From Isoetes taiwanensis (taxonomy: Eukaryota; Streptophyta; Lycopodiopsida; Isoetales; Isoetaceae): 64,000 nt of DNA. The translations under genes were made by a program, and so were the position numbers. The notes beneath the pieces were generated by a model. That model had not been told where the DNA came from and made no database searches. It saw only the letters and a list, made by a program, of their open reading frames with translations. The number at the start of each line of letters is the position of its first letter. Positions within the stretch are counted from its first letter, which is position 1. Positions 33,631-45,230 of the stretch are shown here, piece after piece. Location of the stretch: contig JAJEKV010000337.1 of the NCBI GenBank assembly GCA_021234155.1, positions 124,001 through 188,000 of the forward strand. Reading direction: 5' to 3'.

Positions 33631-34860
33631 ATGGAGATGGAAAAATATCGTTCATGTTCTTGTTTGTTCTAAGCAATACATTTTTCAGACAAAATTCAAC
33701 ACAAACCCTTATATGCATGATTTCTGGATCAAAAACTTACTTGCAAAATGTACAGAATTTGTCCTTCACACAATGAATTGCCTTCTCAGAATAAAAATAA
33801 AACTGAAATTTCTACCTCTCATATTGGCCAACACCACCCTGAAGAATTCAATGCTTAGAAAAATTCCATCATTACTTACCGTATATTCGTTTTGAATTTC
33901 ATAGAACCAAGTTATAATATTCCATCGACGATCACGGGTATCGCATCAAAAATAGTGTATACTTTATCATGTCCAACCTGCAACACAATTTTAGGCTCTT
34001 ATATTCTCATGCAATCTCAATGACAAAGAAGGAAAGTTTCTACGCAAACAACTTAGACTACCTGCAATCTTCTAGAAAATCATAGAGCTCTGACGAAACA
34101 TGTCTACCCACCACACAAATAAGAAAGCACATCAAAGCAAACACAGTTGAAGATTCAGCAGCTTCAAGGAATGCATCCACTCTACATGGAATGTCTCCAG
34201 CTTATAGCTGCAGTTGTTGTAAAATTAGATACGCGAGTTAGAATTGTGATACTACTATAGAGAATGAAACAAATCTAAGATGCCCATAAATGAAAGTGCC
34301 TCTTAAGATTGGAATGAATCTAAGATGCACATAGAAGTTGCCTCTACTCTTGCAAAGGTTCAAATGCAAAATTCTCTATTACTGCAGGATTATCAATGCA
34401 TATACACCACGTACACCATGTCATAGTCCTGCAATTTTTTGTATTTCTCAGACAAAGGCCTTAAAAAACTTACAAAAATGTATATAGAAAATAGAGATAT
34501 CTAAATGAAATAACAGAGTCTTACCACTTGAATGAACTAAACTTAAAATAATAAAATAGATGAAAAGAAGACACTGAGAAGTTTTAGCCAGATTTTATGT
34601 GTGATTTTTAATGCATTATTTTCAAATGTCCTAAGGCAAAAATCGATTTGCCATGTTGGCAGATCATACAAACATGAACTTACATCCAAACTGGCTTACA
34701 GATATGACATTGAGGCCACTGGAATATTAAAATGAATACATGATTGAAAAAGACATCAAATATCCGTATTTATTTGAACACGACAAAATTCAATCATAGA
34801 TTTTGATGCCACTGGAATAGTAAAATGACGGATGATTCTCTTCTATTAGAACATAATGGA
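33631..34860. repeat. AT-rich stretch with two small local duplications
   Basis: No gene. Segments around GAATGAA(AC)AAATCTAAGATGC repeat at about 34266 and 34312, and GCCACTGGAATA(T/G)TAAAATGA at about 34714 and 34811. Confidence 0.5.
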
Positions 34861-34862
34861 AA

Positions 34863-35560
34863 TTATAAAATCAATGTTTGTCCTTGCATTCCTACCAACT
34901 TTATTTCTTGCAATTTACTTGAAACAGATACCTTCTTGAAACCTTCCATTTGCACTTTCCTTAAAATGGCATAGCATCTTGCATAGCATTCACGAACTTC
35001 ACAACAGAGTTGCATTCTACTGCTCTCATTTAGAAACCCTGAACAAATAAGAAGCAAAATGATCTCAGACCTCCCTAAATCGTAGAAACATTGGAGAAGA
35101 AAAAAAAGTATAGCAATATTTTGTAGCAAGTAAAAAGCCCTCAACGAAAACAACGAAATTACTGCCCATTACAAAATTCAAAGACCCAATACCTCTTCTT
35201 GTATCAGCATTCTCCAAGACACTGCCGTCAGGAAGGCTTGCAACACGGATAATCTCAGTAATCTCAGCAATGCGCTGCTATCATTGTCAGGTACCACAAC
35301 AGTCAAGGAAGAAGCCATAAACAGCAACATTGTGGGCTTGAACTTCTTTTCCTCAAACAACCATTTTAAAAAACGTACTCAATGGAGGCAGCAAATTTCA
35401 AAAACGTACTCAATGGAGGCGGCAAATTTGACAACTTCTGCTGTAACTGTGTTCCTCAGTTTCTTGGCCATAGAGCTCAGCTCGTTTGCCATTTCTGGAT
35501 TAATGCTTCCCTCCTACAGCTCCTCATATATTTCGTTCATGGTCAATTCTTTCACATAAC
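34863..35560 (-). pseudogene. Unrecognised minus-strand coding-like pieces
   Basis: On the minus strand, 35545-35415 reads EGSINPEMANELSSMAKKLR and onward with coding character. It is followed by a 29-31 base tandem duplication (AAAACGTACTCAATGGAGGC, at 35370-35400 and 35399-35429) that breaks the frame. Then comes SSLTVVVPDNDSSALLRLLR (about 35320). A further frame at 35153-34863 is hydrophobic at its start. No family recognised. Confidence 0.25.
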
Positions 35561-38210
35561 AATAAGGAAGCGAAACCAGCCCAAAGAAAGTGATATAGTG
35601 ACGAACTTGATCTAGAGTTTATGAAGAAACTCAGAACCTAGAAACAAAGGCCTAAAAAGGGCAAAGCTTTATAGAAGAACAAAGAAGCTCCGCATGCAAG
35701 CTTGCTGCCCTGCATAACCGTTTAGTGGATCGCCCATCTGCTCAAACGCTGCCAAAATACGAAATACGAAATGGGGAACAAAAGATTTTGCATTCAGAGA
35801 TGACGCTAGGGGAAAAAAATTCCCGCATGTAGGAGAGGGAACGCCGCATGCGGCGTAACATGGGGCACGGAGATCAAAGCCTTACCTTTTTAATAAAGAA
35901 GATAAATACCATCAAGGTTTCCCCAATGCTTTTGCTTTCTGTCTTTTGCAGAGTGTGTTGAAATTTTGCCAAAGGATTTTTTTTTTTCCTTCTCGTGGCG
36001 TTGGGGAAGTTCCCGAGACCGTTGAGCTACCGTCCAGCCTGGAAAAATCCGCCTATGTGGCAAACCTACGGAAGCCCTCCCCCCGATTTCGGATCTTTTT
36101 CCGGATCCTTCCCTTGAAAGCTTAGGGCGGAACTTGTACCTTTGTTTTTCATCTACCAGAAGTGAATCCGACTTTTGCTTAATCCGACTCTTCCTTCCTT
36201 TCATGTATTTCTTGTAAATATTTTCGTAATCATAGATGGCGGTATATTTGCATCCGGCCCTTTTTCCTAACTGAATCTAAGTTAAAATTAGAATCAAGCA
36301 ATCGAGACGATTGTCCGGATGATGGGGATGGTGGTGCAAGTATTGATCCCCTTCAAATATCGAAAAATACAAGTGCCCCGCTACATTGCGGGTATGTTAG
36401 ATCTTTTCCTCGTATATATCTTTCTTTTCCTTCTATATTTATGGTTTTTCTAAGTAGATCCGCCTCCTTTCCATTCAAATTTTGTTAAGACAGAAGCTTG
36501 AGCATGCAAAAAACATCTTGTAGTAGCATATTGGATGAAATATTGCAAGGATGCCTTGGAAAAGAATGACCGGGATACTCTCGCCAAGATCCACAATGGT
36601 AAAAGGAAGCATAAAAACATTTTACCGAAAAAGATAGACATGGATATAGGCGGTTTCTAATTTCATCCTCGCTTGTTTATAGGTGGCCTCAAGGTCCTAA
36701 GAAATAAAAGATGATTATTATCGGGCAAAGTATACAAAGCATTTGCACGGGTTGCAAGCTTATTCATATCACGGTGTCAAGAATCAAGCATCCAAGGCGC
36801 CCTCCCCGCTTTTGCCAAATTGGAAAGCAAGCGAAAAACCGTGAGAAAAGAATATCATGCAAAACCATATTCAAAACGAAGTTTCCAACATAGATTAACT
36901 CTTAATGCTTGATTTTTGCAGCTTCTTTGAGATTATTAACCGCAAGCGAACGCCGTAAACCGGTGCCCTGATAAGCAAGAGAAAAGGAACCAAAAATATC
37001 TTGTAACGCTAAGCATAGGCAAAGATGGAGATGGATATATCCCGTACTTTTAAGCATAGGCAAAGATGGAGATGGATTTTAAGGAAAGGGATGATTACTT
37101 TTGTAAATGAAAGGGAAGGATGGATAATACAAGATTGCTACCCTTATCACCGCTTCTGCGATTTTCTTACCATCTTCTTGTGCAAGTTTGTGAGGGTCTA
37201 ATCTGCATCATGCGACTCCGGGTTTGGTATTACATGCGGCCCGAGTAACTCTTGGTAATCTCGCAATCTATGGTTAGTACGAGAAGCATGTATCAAGAAT
37301 CTTTTGAGGTCATAGAGGTAAATCCACCCTAAGATGCATCACTTCAATCATGGCATTTTATTGGTGCAGAATCAAGTAATCGGTATGGTGCGTTATGTGC
37401 ATATTTGTAATATATTGACTTGTATAAGATTACTCGTAATATATCTGATATTCGGAGCAATGTACATCTCTTTATAACAAATATATTATGCTTTGTGAGG
37501 CTATAATGTAAAAAAAAAAACATTTGTGAATTTTATATTTCCGGTTTGAATTTTAATCTAGGGAGCTTCCGGCTGCATTTTGTAAATTCCGACCGGCTCT
37601 AGGGCTTGCGTGAAATTTTCCTAATAAGGTCTGAAAGTTTCCCCAACGCTCGTGACCTTTTGATGGCAGCGGCTCTTGTTTCCTTGGAAGGCTGGATGCG
37701 GCTGGTTGGGCTCCGATTTTGTGGGAGAGGATTGGGAAACCTTATATGGGATTCCCATTTTGCAGGAGGATTGAAAAACCTTATTATGGCACATGGCTGA
37801 AGCCGGCTTCCTCAATCATTGCTTTTAGATAATCGACCGTGAATTTCTCGAGATGTTGCTGGGTAAATTAGCTACGAATCCTGGGTCCTTTGGATATCTC
37901 AGTGAAGAAGGGCCCCCTCCAAAGAATAGTGCAGTTACCTCTGCAAGAGCTGTCACAGAGCAACTTGGTTTTCATGGTGATGGCCTCTTTCACAGGTCTG
38001 AATTCTGCAAGGTCCTTCCTGCCAGTCAGATGCTTGCCTGGATACGTTGAAGCCAGCTAGTAAGTAAGGAAGGCCGTCCAAGAAAAGACCCTTTTCTTAA
38101 GGTGAGGATTTGAAATGATCGAAAATGAAAGAGAAGGAAGAACTAAAAGAGAAGGAGATTAGAGAGAGGGCTGAGGAAAAAGCAGAGAGGAAGAGCGCAG
38201 TATATATATA
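35561..38210. other. No recognised gene; scattered coding-like fragments
   Basis: Candidates that I could not assign: a basic frame at 36204-35890 (minus), a fragment around 36530 (plus, AYWMKYCKDALEKNDRDTLA), and 37853-38050 (plus, LGKLATNPGSFGYLSEEGPP). TAAGCATAGGCAAAGATGGAG occurs twice near 37010 and 37050. A short CCCGC...GCGGG hairpin lies at 36377. Nothing here supports a functional gene. Confidence 0.4.
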
Positions 38211-38238
38211 CTAGAAAAAGTGCCCAGCGTTGCTGGGC
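38211..38238 (-). mobile_element. Helitron 3' terminal hairpin and CTAG
   Basis: The clearest terminus in the window: perfect 7-base stem, 3-base loop, CTAG 7 bases on, flanking T. The same plan as the ends at 326-354 and 30056-30084. Confidence 0.7.
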
Positions 38239-39399
38239 TTTTTATAAGACAACAAAAGTGGGACAATATTGCAAAAGAAACCGTAATATTGCTTCCAAAA
38301 AGTCTTCCTCGACATAATGTCTTATGTTAAATTGCATTTTGATGTTTTTGAGATAATCACATTGTTGAGAATTACATTGAGATAATTATATTGTTGAGAT
38401 TATGTAGATTAATAAAATATTATCGAGATTGTGACATATTGAGATATTCTTTAGATTTAAGTTTTGTGCACCCATACACATCCAAATGAAATAAGTCAGT
38501 CCTGGGGTAGTTGGCTCATGTTAAATTTTTAGAACATTGACAATAAGGTTGCTTTGTAGCCATTCTTTGTTTCTAAAAGTTCTGATAACCTCTAACTATA
38601 GACTACATACACACTATAAAGTGAACTTCCATTGTTTAAAAACATGCCACAAACCTTTGGGCTTTTCGTCAAGAATAAGTTCATAAATTTAATAAATGAA
38701 GTGAGAACATCTATTTGGACAAATCTTTTGCTTTTTACATTTAATCAAATATCATAGTTGAAGTGGTAGTTGAAATGGAATCATTTCTTGCTTTATTATA
38801 ATTGCTGCCACTATCTAGAAGTAGATAATCAAGTACACATAACTACTACTTGATGTAAGTACCTTCATAGTTCTTGATTGCATATAAGGTTGTTCTTAAT
38901 TACCATTAATTCACTCAACATGGTCTCCTTAATTACACATCAAACGCTTGCTTTGAAAATTGAGCGACTTTGAGTCTAAACGAGCTTATAGATTGTATAT
39001 ATTGAAATGTAGAGTTCACTTCATTAATATTGACGACATCTCATGGTCCCTTCCTCGGCGTTTATATGTGAGCATAAACCAAATGGGTGCCGTAAGCTTA
39101 GCAATTATGCCATGAGAGGCACCTTTATTTATATTTTTTCATTTTTTATAAAGACAACATCCTCAAAAGTTCATAAGAAGTTCACATTGTTAATTTTGGT
39201 GACGTCTCATGGTCCTTTTTTCGAACATTTAGATGCCAGCATAAAATTTATGGGTGCCCTAAGCATAAGCTTTGATTTGAACTTAGTAATTATGCCATAA
39301 ATGAGGGGCAACTTGATTTATGTTTTCTATTGCCTCCGTTTTGGTTTTGGTTTTGGTTTGGTTTCACCTTTTCGTTTTCTTGGCTATATTGTTATTTCA

Positions 39400-39597
39400 T
39401 ATGGGGCATAGCCCCCGAGTTCTGCTTGGGCTTATGCCCGCTTGTTTTGTTCTTAGTATTTGAGACTTGTTAGGGGAACAATCCCGAAGTTTCATTAGGG
39501 CCCATGCCCTCTCTTTTCTCATTATGGTCCCATAACCCGATTGGGTTCTCATGGACGTTAAAAATTCTTATCTTATCTTATCTTATCTTATTTATCA
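39400..39597 (+). mobile_element. SINE-like 3' part with (TCTTA)n tail
   Basis: The sequence ends GGACGTTAAAAATTCTTATC and then TCTTA repeats to 39590. The GACGTTAAAA junction is shared with the SINE-like element at 46440-46663, whose tail is (CTAT)n. No tRNA-like head is clear at this copy. Confidence 0.45.
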
Positions 39598-39876
39598 TAA
39601 AGACAATGTTCTCATAAGTTTATAAGAAAGACACCGTCCTCTTAAGTTTATTAGACATGTATGCACAATTAAGTCCAAATGTGTATTGATATTAAAATTT
39701 AGGGCAGCCCTTTTTTGTTGCATGTTAAGAACATTGTGCGAGAAAAGGGTGCTTTCTACGCAAGCACATTGGTCCAATAAATGTACTCTAAATGTTAGAG
39801 GTGCCCTAAGCATAAAATTGCACCTATAGTTCTTTATAGAACAAACTTTGGATGGAAAATATTCATCCTCCATCTA

Positions 39877-40160
39877 TCTATATATAATACTAATAGAGTT
39901 TTAGGATAGTCTGTGCGCAATCTTACACGTTGATTTTTTATTTTTATTTTTAACCGTTTGATTTGCCGGTTAGTTCTTTCGGAAGGGGCGCCCTCTGTTT
40001 AAGAATAAGCTTGTCGTCTGCGACCTCTTCAAGCACAGACATTCCCGACCATTAGAATGTGCCATTCTAAACCCCTTGAGATTTCATAAAATGCTCAGAA
40101 TTTGTTCACGTTTCGGATTCATTATTGAGAAGGGAGTTCTTGATAGACATTGGGTGTATA
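39877..40160 (+). mobile_element. Helitron 5' end (plus strand), nested
   Basis: Starts TCTATATATAATACTAATAG after an A, then GATAGTCTGTGCGCAATC, which matches the minus-strand 5' end at 45049 (GATAGTCTGTGCGCGATC). Bases 39947-40152 are repeated in reverse complement at 44215-44436, with one insertion of about 40 bases there. No plus-strand 3' end for it was found in the window. Confidence 0.5.
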
Positions 40161-41298
40161 AGTGGATATAATGTTCATTTCTTGTAGATTGGTCATCAAA
40201 GTCTAGGGTATGAAGGGAGGTACAAAACGTAACATTGTAAAGGATTATTGTAGATAAAGATCATTACTTAACTTGCAATAAAACAATAACTGTGAAGTGG
40301 CATTTTATTATGGGGTCCCAATGTATTTTCATATAGTCGTAATAATGTGCAATCATCAACGTAATGGATGACATCTATTTCTTCGCATGGACATTCACAC
40401 AATATTAAAATCCATGCCTTCGTCTACCTAAAACAAATTGAGAAATTGGGATGCCTATTTGAGAAACTTTATCACCATAGACATTCAAAAATTCCTATCT
40501 TCGTCTGGTATATTTGGCAAATATGCAATGAGTAAAAATGTTCTTATCTCGTAAATAAAGCTCCATTTATCTTGAAAATGAAATGTTAGATTACCAAACA
40601 ATTATATGGCACGCAATCAGATCATGAATGGGGCAAACAAAAAATATATTAGTACAAAGAAACCTAGGATTCTATATACAACAATAGAATAAAACAGTGG
40701 AACATATGGTTGGAGCAGGTCAATGGTTCCAAATTCAAGAATAGAACCACAAATAATTGAACAGATTCGTTGGGAGTAGAATGCTGAAAGCTGAAGAAAC
40801 CCTGTTGTATAATAGTTAGCTTCATAAAATGATTTATGTCTTTGACTTGTCGGCTTACCTTGCATTGTAAGAATTGCTCCATTGATATGCAAGTGGGTTG
40901 ATAACTTCATGCCTAGCAAAACCAGAAGCTTGAGAACTTGGGTAAATGACGTCCAAAAGGGTGGATGCTTTACGCAATGATGTATAGGTTGCCGCAAAAA
41001 AGAAAAAATGGATCCATCTCAAAGTGCTTAAGCTTAGCAAATGTAACCATTTTGCTCTAAAATATGGACGCATGGCAATAGAAACCTCTGACTGCAATCA
41101 ATTTGTGTACCACATGCCACATCACTTATCCTCCATAAAAAGATTTCAACGCACCATTGGTTCTATTTACATGAGGTTAGATTTTAACGCCTCCATTTCA
41201 AGGAGAAGTTTGTACAATGAGGAAATATGATCCATTAAGCATTTGGACAGGCATAAGAAGGCGTAAACAAAAGCAACAAAAGCATTGAAGTCTTAGCA

Positions 41299-41597
41299 AT
41301 GTTGGAAAACTTGAATTCACGTATAAAACAGGATGGGCATGTGCCAAATGTGGACCTTTTGTTTGGCCTACCTCTGATATGGAAAGAGAGGCATCTTTGT
41401 GGTGGCCATCCGAGAATGTTTGCCACAAGGGCAAACATTACGGGTGACTAAAAAACTTAAGGATGTGCACTGATTGTCATGATGTAATGAAGGTAATATC
41501 CAGGATTGAAAGAAGGAAGATTATTCTTCAAGAAAGCAATTGGGTCCACCATTTTAAAGAAGGCCTCTGTTTCTGTTCCTGTGGAGATATGTGGTGA
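41299..41597 (+). pseudogene. DYW-domain fragment of a PPR protein
   Basis: DYW domains are the C-terminal deaminase-like parts of plant organelle RNA-editing PPR proteins. The frame from 41299 reads MLENLNSRIKQDGHVPNVDL, then HLCGGHPRMFATRANITGD, where the family has a HSE-type zinc/catalytic motif that is lost here. After two stops and a shift it continues MCTDCHDVMKVISRIERRKI and ends HHFKEGLCFC, SCGDMW and a stop, in place of CSCGDYW. It is a degraded copy lying on the strand opposite to the PPR and E motifs at 41819-42554. Confidence 0.8.
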
Positions 41598-41818
41598 TTA
41601 AAACCCTTATGTAGATCGTCACCATAAAGGATGGGACAGATAAAATGAGGAAATGTGCCTTTGGCATTTTGGGTGATATTTTGAATTGCAGTGTGAACCA
41701 GGCCTAATGTGCTTAGGGGCAACATGAAAGATGGCTAAGACTTCAAGACTTCTCATTGATCTCTATAAATGCCGTTCTGGGGCTTTTTCTCCACCGGGTT
41801 TTTTTCTCGGCTCTCTTA

Positions 41819-42554
41819 TTACATTTGCATCAATGTACATTCCAAAGACCGCATAGATGCTTTTTGAGAAGCACATATGGGGAAGTGCTTTCTTTGTCTA
41901 TCTGGACTAGCTTCACAAAAACATCCGAGTCCTAATTCTACTTCCCCATAAACTTTGCAAGAACTAAGCAAAGCCATCCATGATTCTATAGATGTGTAGG
42001 ATGGCAAGGTCTCTAGTAAATGTCTTGCCTCAAACGGGTGTCCCGATCGTGCAAAAGATCAATCATGCAAGCTGTAATGATCGGTTTGTTGGAATAATGC
42101 CGTATTTTTCTTCAATATTTTTAAAATACACTTGACCTGTGGTCACTAAAAGGCACGATCGCATGCGGTGAGAATACATATGAAAGTAATACTATCACGG
42201 TTGTATGTTACATTTGCATCATGGCATCAAAACATTGTATAGCCATGCTACACTTGTGGTTGAATCTTGTATCCTCTTATCATTGCATTCCAAAGCTGCA
42301 GTATTCTGAATTGGCGACCTTTCAAAGACTCTTTGTGCATACGCAACCGAGCCACATTTAGCATACATATCAGCGAAAGCACTCCCAACAAAGACATCTA
42401 GCTCAACACTCTTTTCTCGTGGCATCTCGTGTATCTTTCGTCCCTTTTCTATTGCTCCTATGCTAGCACAAAGCGTTATGTAAGCAGAATAAACGTTATC
42501 TCGATTTGTTATTCTTGCAAAGTTCAGATTTGTTCTTGCAAAGGTACAACACAA
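41819..42554 (-). pseudogene. PPR repeats and E motif, degraded
   Basis: Read on the minus strand: SAYITLCASIGAIEKGRKIH, VELDVFVGSAFADMYAKCGS and VAYAQRVFER are classical PLS-type PPR sequence. After shifts, TSVAWLYNVLMP and ACMIDLLHDRDTRLRQD follow. The E-motif core is SIESWMALLSSCKVYGEVEL (about 41990-41930). Frames shift at least three times. The order is that of a PPR-E-DYW protein, but the DYW part to the left is inverted. Confidence 0.8.
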
Positions 42555-43894
42555 TGATAACTCAATTTTTGAAGGATAATAAGGTTTCTTGCGGTTTCCA
42601 CCTAATCTCTACTTTCTCTGATTAGTCTTTGAACAATCATGAAAAGGTTCTTTGGACCTAACTAAGTTAATGCAAATGCCATGCAAAATGGACCTAACTC
42701 AGTAGATGGCAAACCTCCTTTGCTGCATCAACCTCAATCCCTCGCACACCAGTTTCATATTGAGTCATATATGTAGGCCCATAAGAAAATTATGAAAAAA
42801 TGATCATGAACCTACCAAAGGAAGCGGTATCTGGGGGCCAAATGCGAGGTGCTCCCAAATATCCGGTGCTTCCAGAAGCAAGAATGCGTTTTACGTAGGT
42901 GGCTAATCTGCCCCGAGATATACCATCAATGGTGTTGCTTGATTGCCCAAATCTTTGGAACAAATTAGATGACAAATGTGAGTCTAGAATAGTGCCCTAC
43001 AAATTCTTCAATGTAGAGTCTTTGATAGTTTATCTTTAGGCCATTTTACAAGAAGATTCCCTAGATATCATGAATAGGACTGTGCAACATTCTCTTCTAC
43101 ATTAAGTGACAGGCATTTTGAAGCACTAAAAACAGGAATGTGCCACTTCAATGTCCTCTATTTTAACTCATTATTTTGGTTTTGCCTCCAATTCTAAAGC
43201 TTAATATGAAGGTGCAAACCTATTCCCAATTGATGCAAAACATTGCGTGATAAGCAATCGCTTGTGTTCACAATCAAACACGAAACAACACATCTAGAAT
43301 CAAATGATAAGTTAATAATGACACACCTAGAACATGGACAGGGACTCCCATGCCATAGCTGCCCAGATAGGACTTTGGAAGTTTGAAAGGGACTCTAGCA
43401 CAAATATATCAACCTGCTTTGTTGTTGCAATATTGGAACTTAAGCATTTGGTAATATTGCATGGACGAGTCCTACATGAGTTCACATCTACAAATCTGTT
43501 GGAAGTTAAAGAGCAAGACTCGAACTTCTCACTCTGATTTTCTAAATTTTGAAGCAAGTCTCAAACTTTTCACTACTCATCCTCTCATATATTATTGTTA
43601 AAAAAAAAAAGAGATTTGCCAGGTCCTTGCTCATGCCCAATCTTTACCTTTGAATAATAACGTCAAGATATTAAGCTTGCTTGCTAGGGCCTCGATCCTA
43701 AATACCCTATGCCTCTATAGGCTGCTGGCGGCATCTTCACGGATGCTTGTTACGAGGCATGCTCTTCAGTATCTTGACATGAAGACCAACATCTTCTCCT
43801 TCCATAAATGAGCTTTTATGGAAATTGCCTCATCTAGCGATGTGAATACCGCCATAGTCCCTGCATTTAGCCTTTGCAACATGCAAAAGAGAAG

Positions 43895-44830
43895 GATGCA
43901 AAGACCCAACCTGCTTTCACGGAAAAGGGTTAACTCTAAACTGTAAAGCTAAAGAATATGCGTGGAAAATCAGGATTAAGAGATCATACAGTCTATTAAT
44001 ATAAAAAATAGAGGAAAAACAGAGCCCTTATTCCAACGGGTTGTATGCACAGAACAAAATTTTAAAGAAATGTGCATCTTTCGGATGGAAAGTATGCTTA
44101 TCTTACCCAGATTCAGAATTTTTTATTTCCATTTGCAATTCCAATGTTAAGAAGCGTATTTTGCATTTAATCCTTAGCATTTACGTGCTTTCAGCAAACA
44201 TCAAGAACTCCATTCTCAATAATGAATCGAAACGTGAACAAATTCTAGAGCATTTTATGAAATCTCAAAGGATTTAGAATGGCACATTCGATAAGAAAAG
44301 ACAATGGGAAACTTCTCTTTTTATTTATTAACCTAATGGTCATGAATGTTTGTGCTTGAAGAGGTCACATGCAACAAGCCTATTCTTAAGCGAGCCCTTC
44401 GAAAGAACTAACCGCCAAATCAAGCGGTTAAAAATAGACAATCTAAGCTATGATCTTGTTTTTCTGTATTATTTAATTTCACAAAGAATAGTCAAACTAA
44501 GGGATTATGCTAACCTGGTTGCACTTAGAGAAAACCACCCGCTATCTTATGACTTTGCATCCAAACAGGAAAGCATAAAGCTTATAATGCGATCCCAACA
44601 ATGCAATCACTAAAGGATGCGAGACCCAAATCTCTAGAAAAGGGTTAACCGTGAAGTAAAGGTGGGCCAAAGAATGTCTATGAAAAATCAGGATTAAGAG
44701 ATCATACAACATACTAATTTAAAAAGCAGAGGAAAACAGAGCCCCCTTATTCCGCAGACTCTATGCATTAAAGAAATGTGCATTTTTCAGGATGGAAAGT
44801 ATGCCTACCTTACCGCGTGCTCGACCGGTA
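43895..44830. repeat. Direct duplication of about 210 bp, 722 bp apart
   Basis: 43895-44110 and 44617-44830 share GGTTAA(C)TC/CG..., AATCAGGATTAAGAGATCAT, GGAAAACAGAGCCC and AAAGAAATGTGCAT, in the same order and orientation. Between them lies the block that is inverted relative to 39947-40152. Confidence 0.75.
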
Positions 44831-45065
44831 AAGTCGGAATTGCCGGGTGCATTTGCATCGAACATCGGGCATTTAGGAACAGGAACTGGAAAGGGAAGAC
44901 GCCCAGATTTGTGGGAAGAAGAGAGCCATAGCCGTCGTATAAAACAAAACCGCCAAAAGCCAAAATCAAGGGATGAAAATAAGTGAGAAAATTCAACGCG
45001 CAAGATCGCGCACAGACTATCACAAAACGCCTTTATTATTATATATAGATAGATAGATTGGACGC

Positions 45066-45230
45066 TGACATGTTATAGCCACGGGCATATCCGTGGTATA
45101 TCCGTGACAAGACGAAATAATACAATTCACTTACTTCTTTGACATGTTATAGCCACGGCCAAAAAAAATTACACGGTGTTTTTGTGGACTTAGCGGATTT
45201 TTTGCCATTTAAGGCTGGCTATAACATGCC
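45066..45230. repeat. MITE-like inverted repeat
   Basis: GACATGTTATAGCCACGG occurs twice (about 45067 and 45143) and its complement GGCTATAACATG(CC) once at about 45214-45227. Between the first two lies the hairpin CCACGG-GCATAT-CCGTGG. Small size and inverted ends suggest a miniature transposon; no target duplication was found. Confidence 0.45.

Larger units (their letters stand above)
38211..45049 (-). mobile_element. Candidate non-autonomous Helitron, 6.8 kb
   Basis: On the minus strand the proposed 5' end is TCTATATATAATAATAAAGG starting at 45049, preceded by A. The 3' end is the perfect hairpin GCCCAGC-AAC-GCTGGGC (38238-38222), then ACTTTTT and CTAG (38214-38211), followed by T. Insertion between A and T fits Helitrons. 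No Rep/helicase frame is present inside, so it would depend on an autonomous partner. It carries broken PPR/DYW sequence, a SINE-like tail, an internal direct duplication and a plus-strand Helitron 5' end. The two ends are paired by orientation only; they may belong to different copies. Confidence 0.5.

Noticed and set aside
36372-36400. Another Helitron 3' end around CCCGC...GCGGG
   Set aside because: The stem is short and the following bases are TTAG rather than CTAG, with no matching 5' end.
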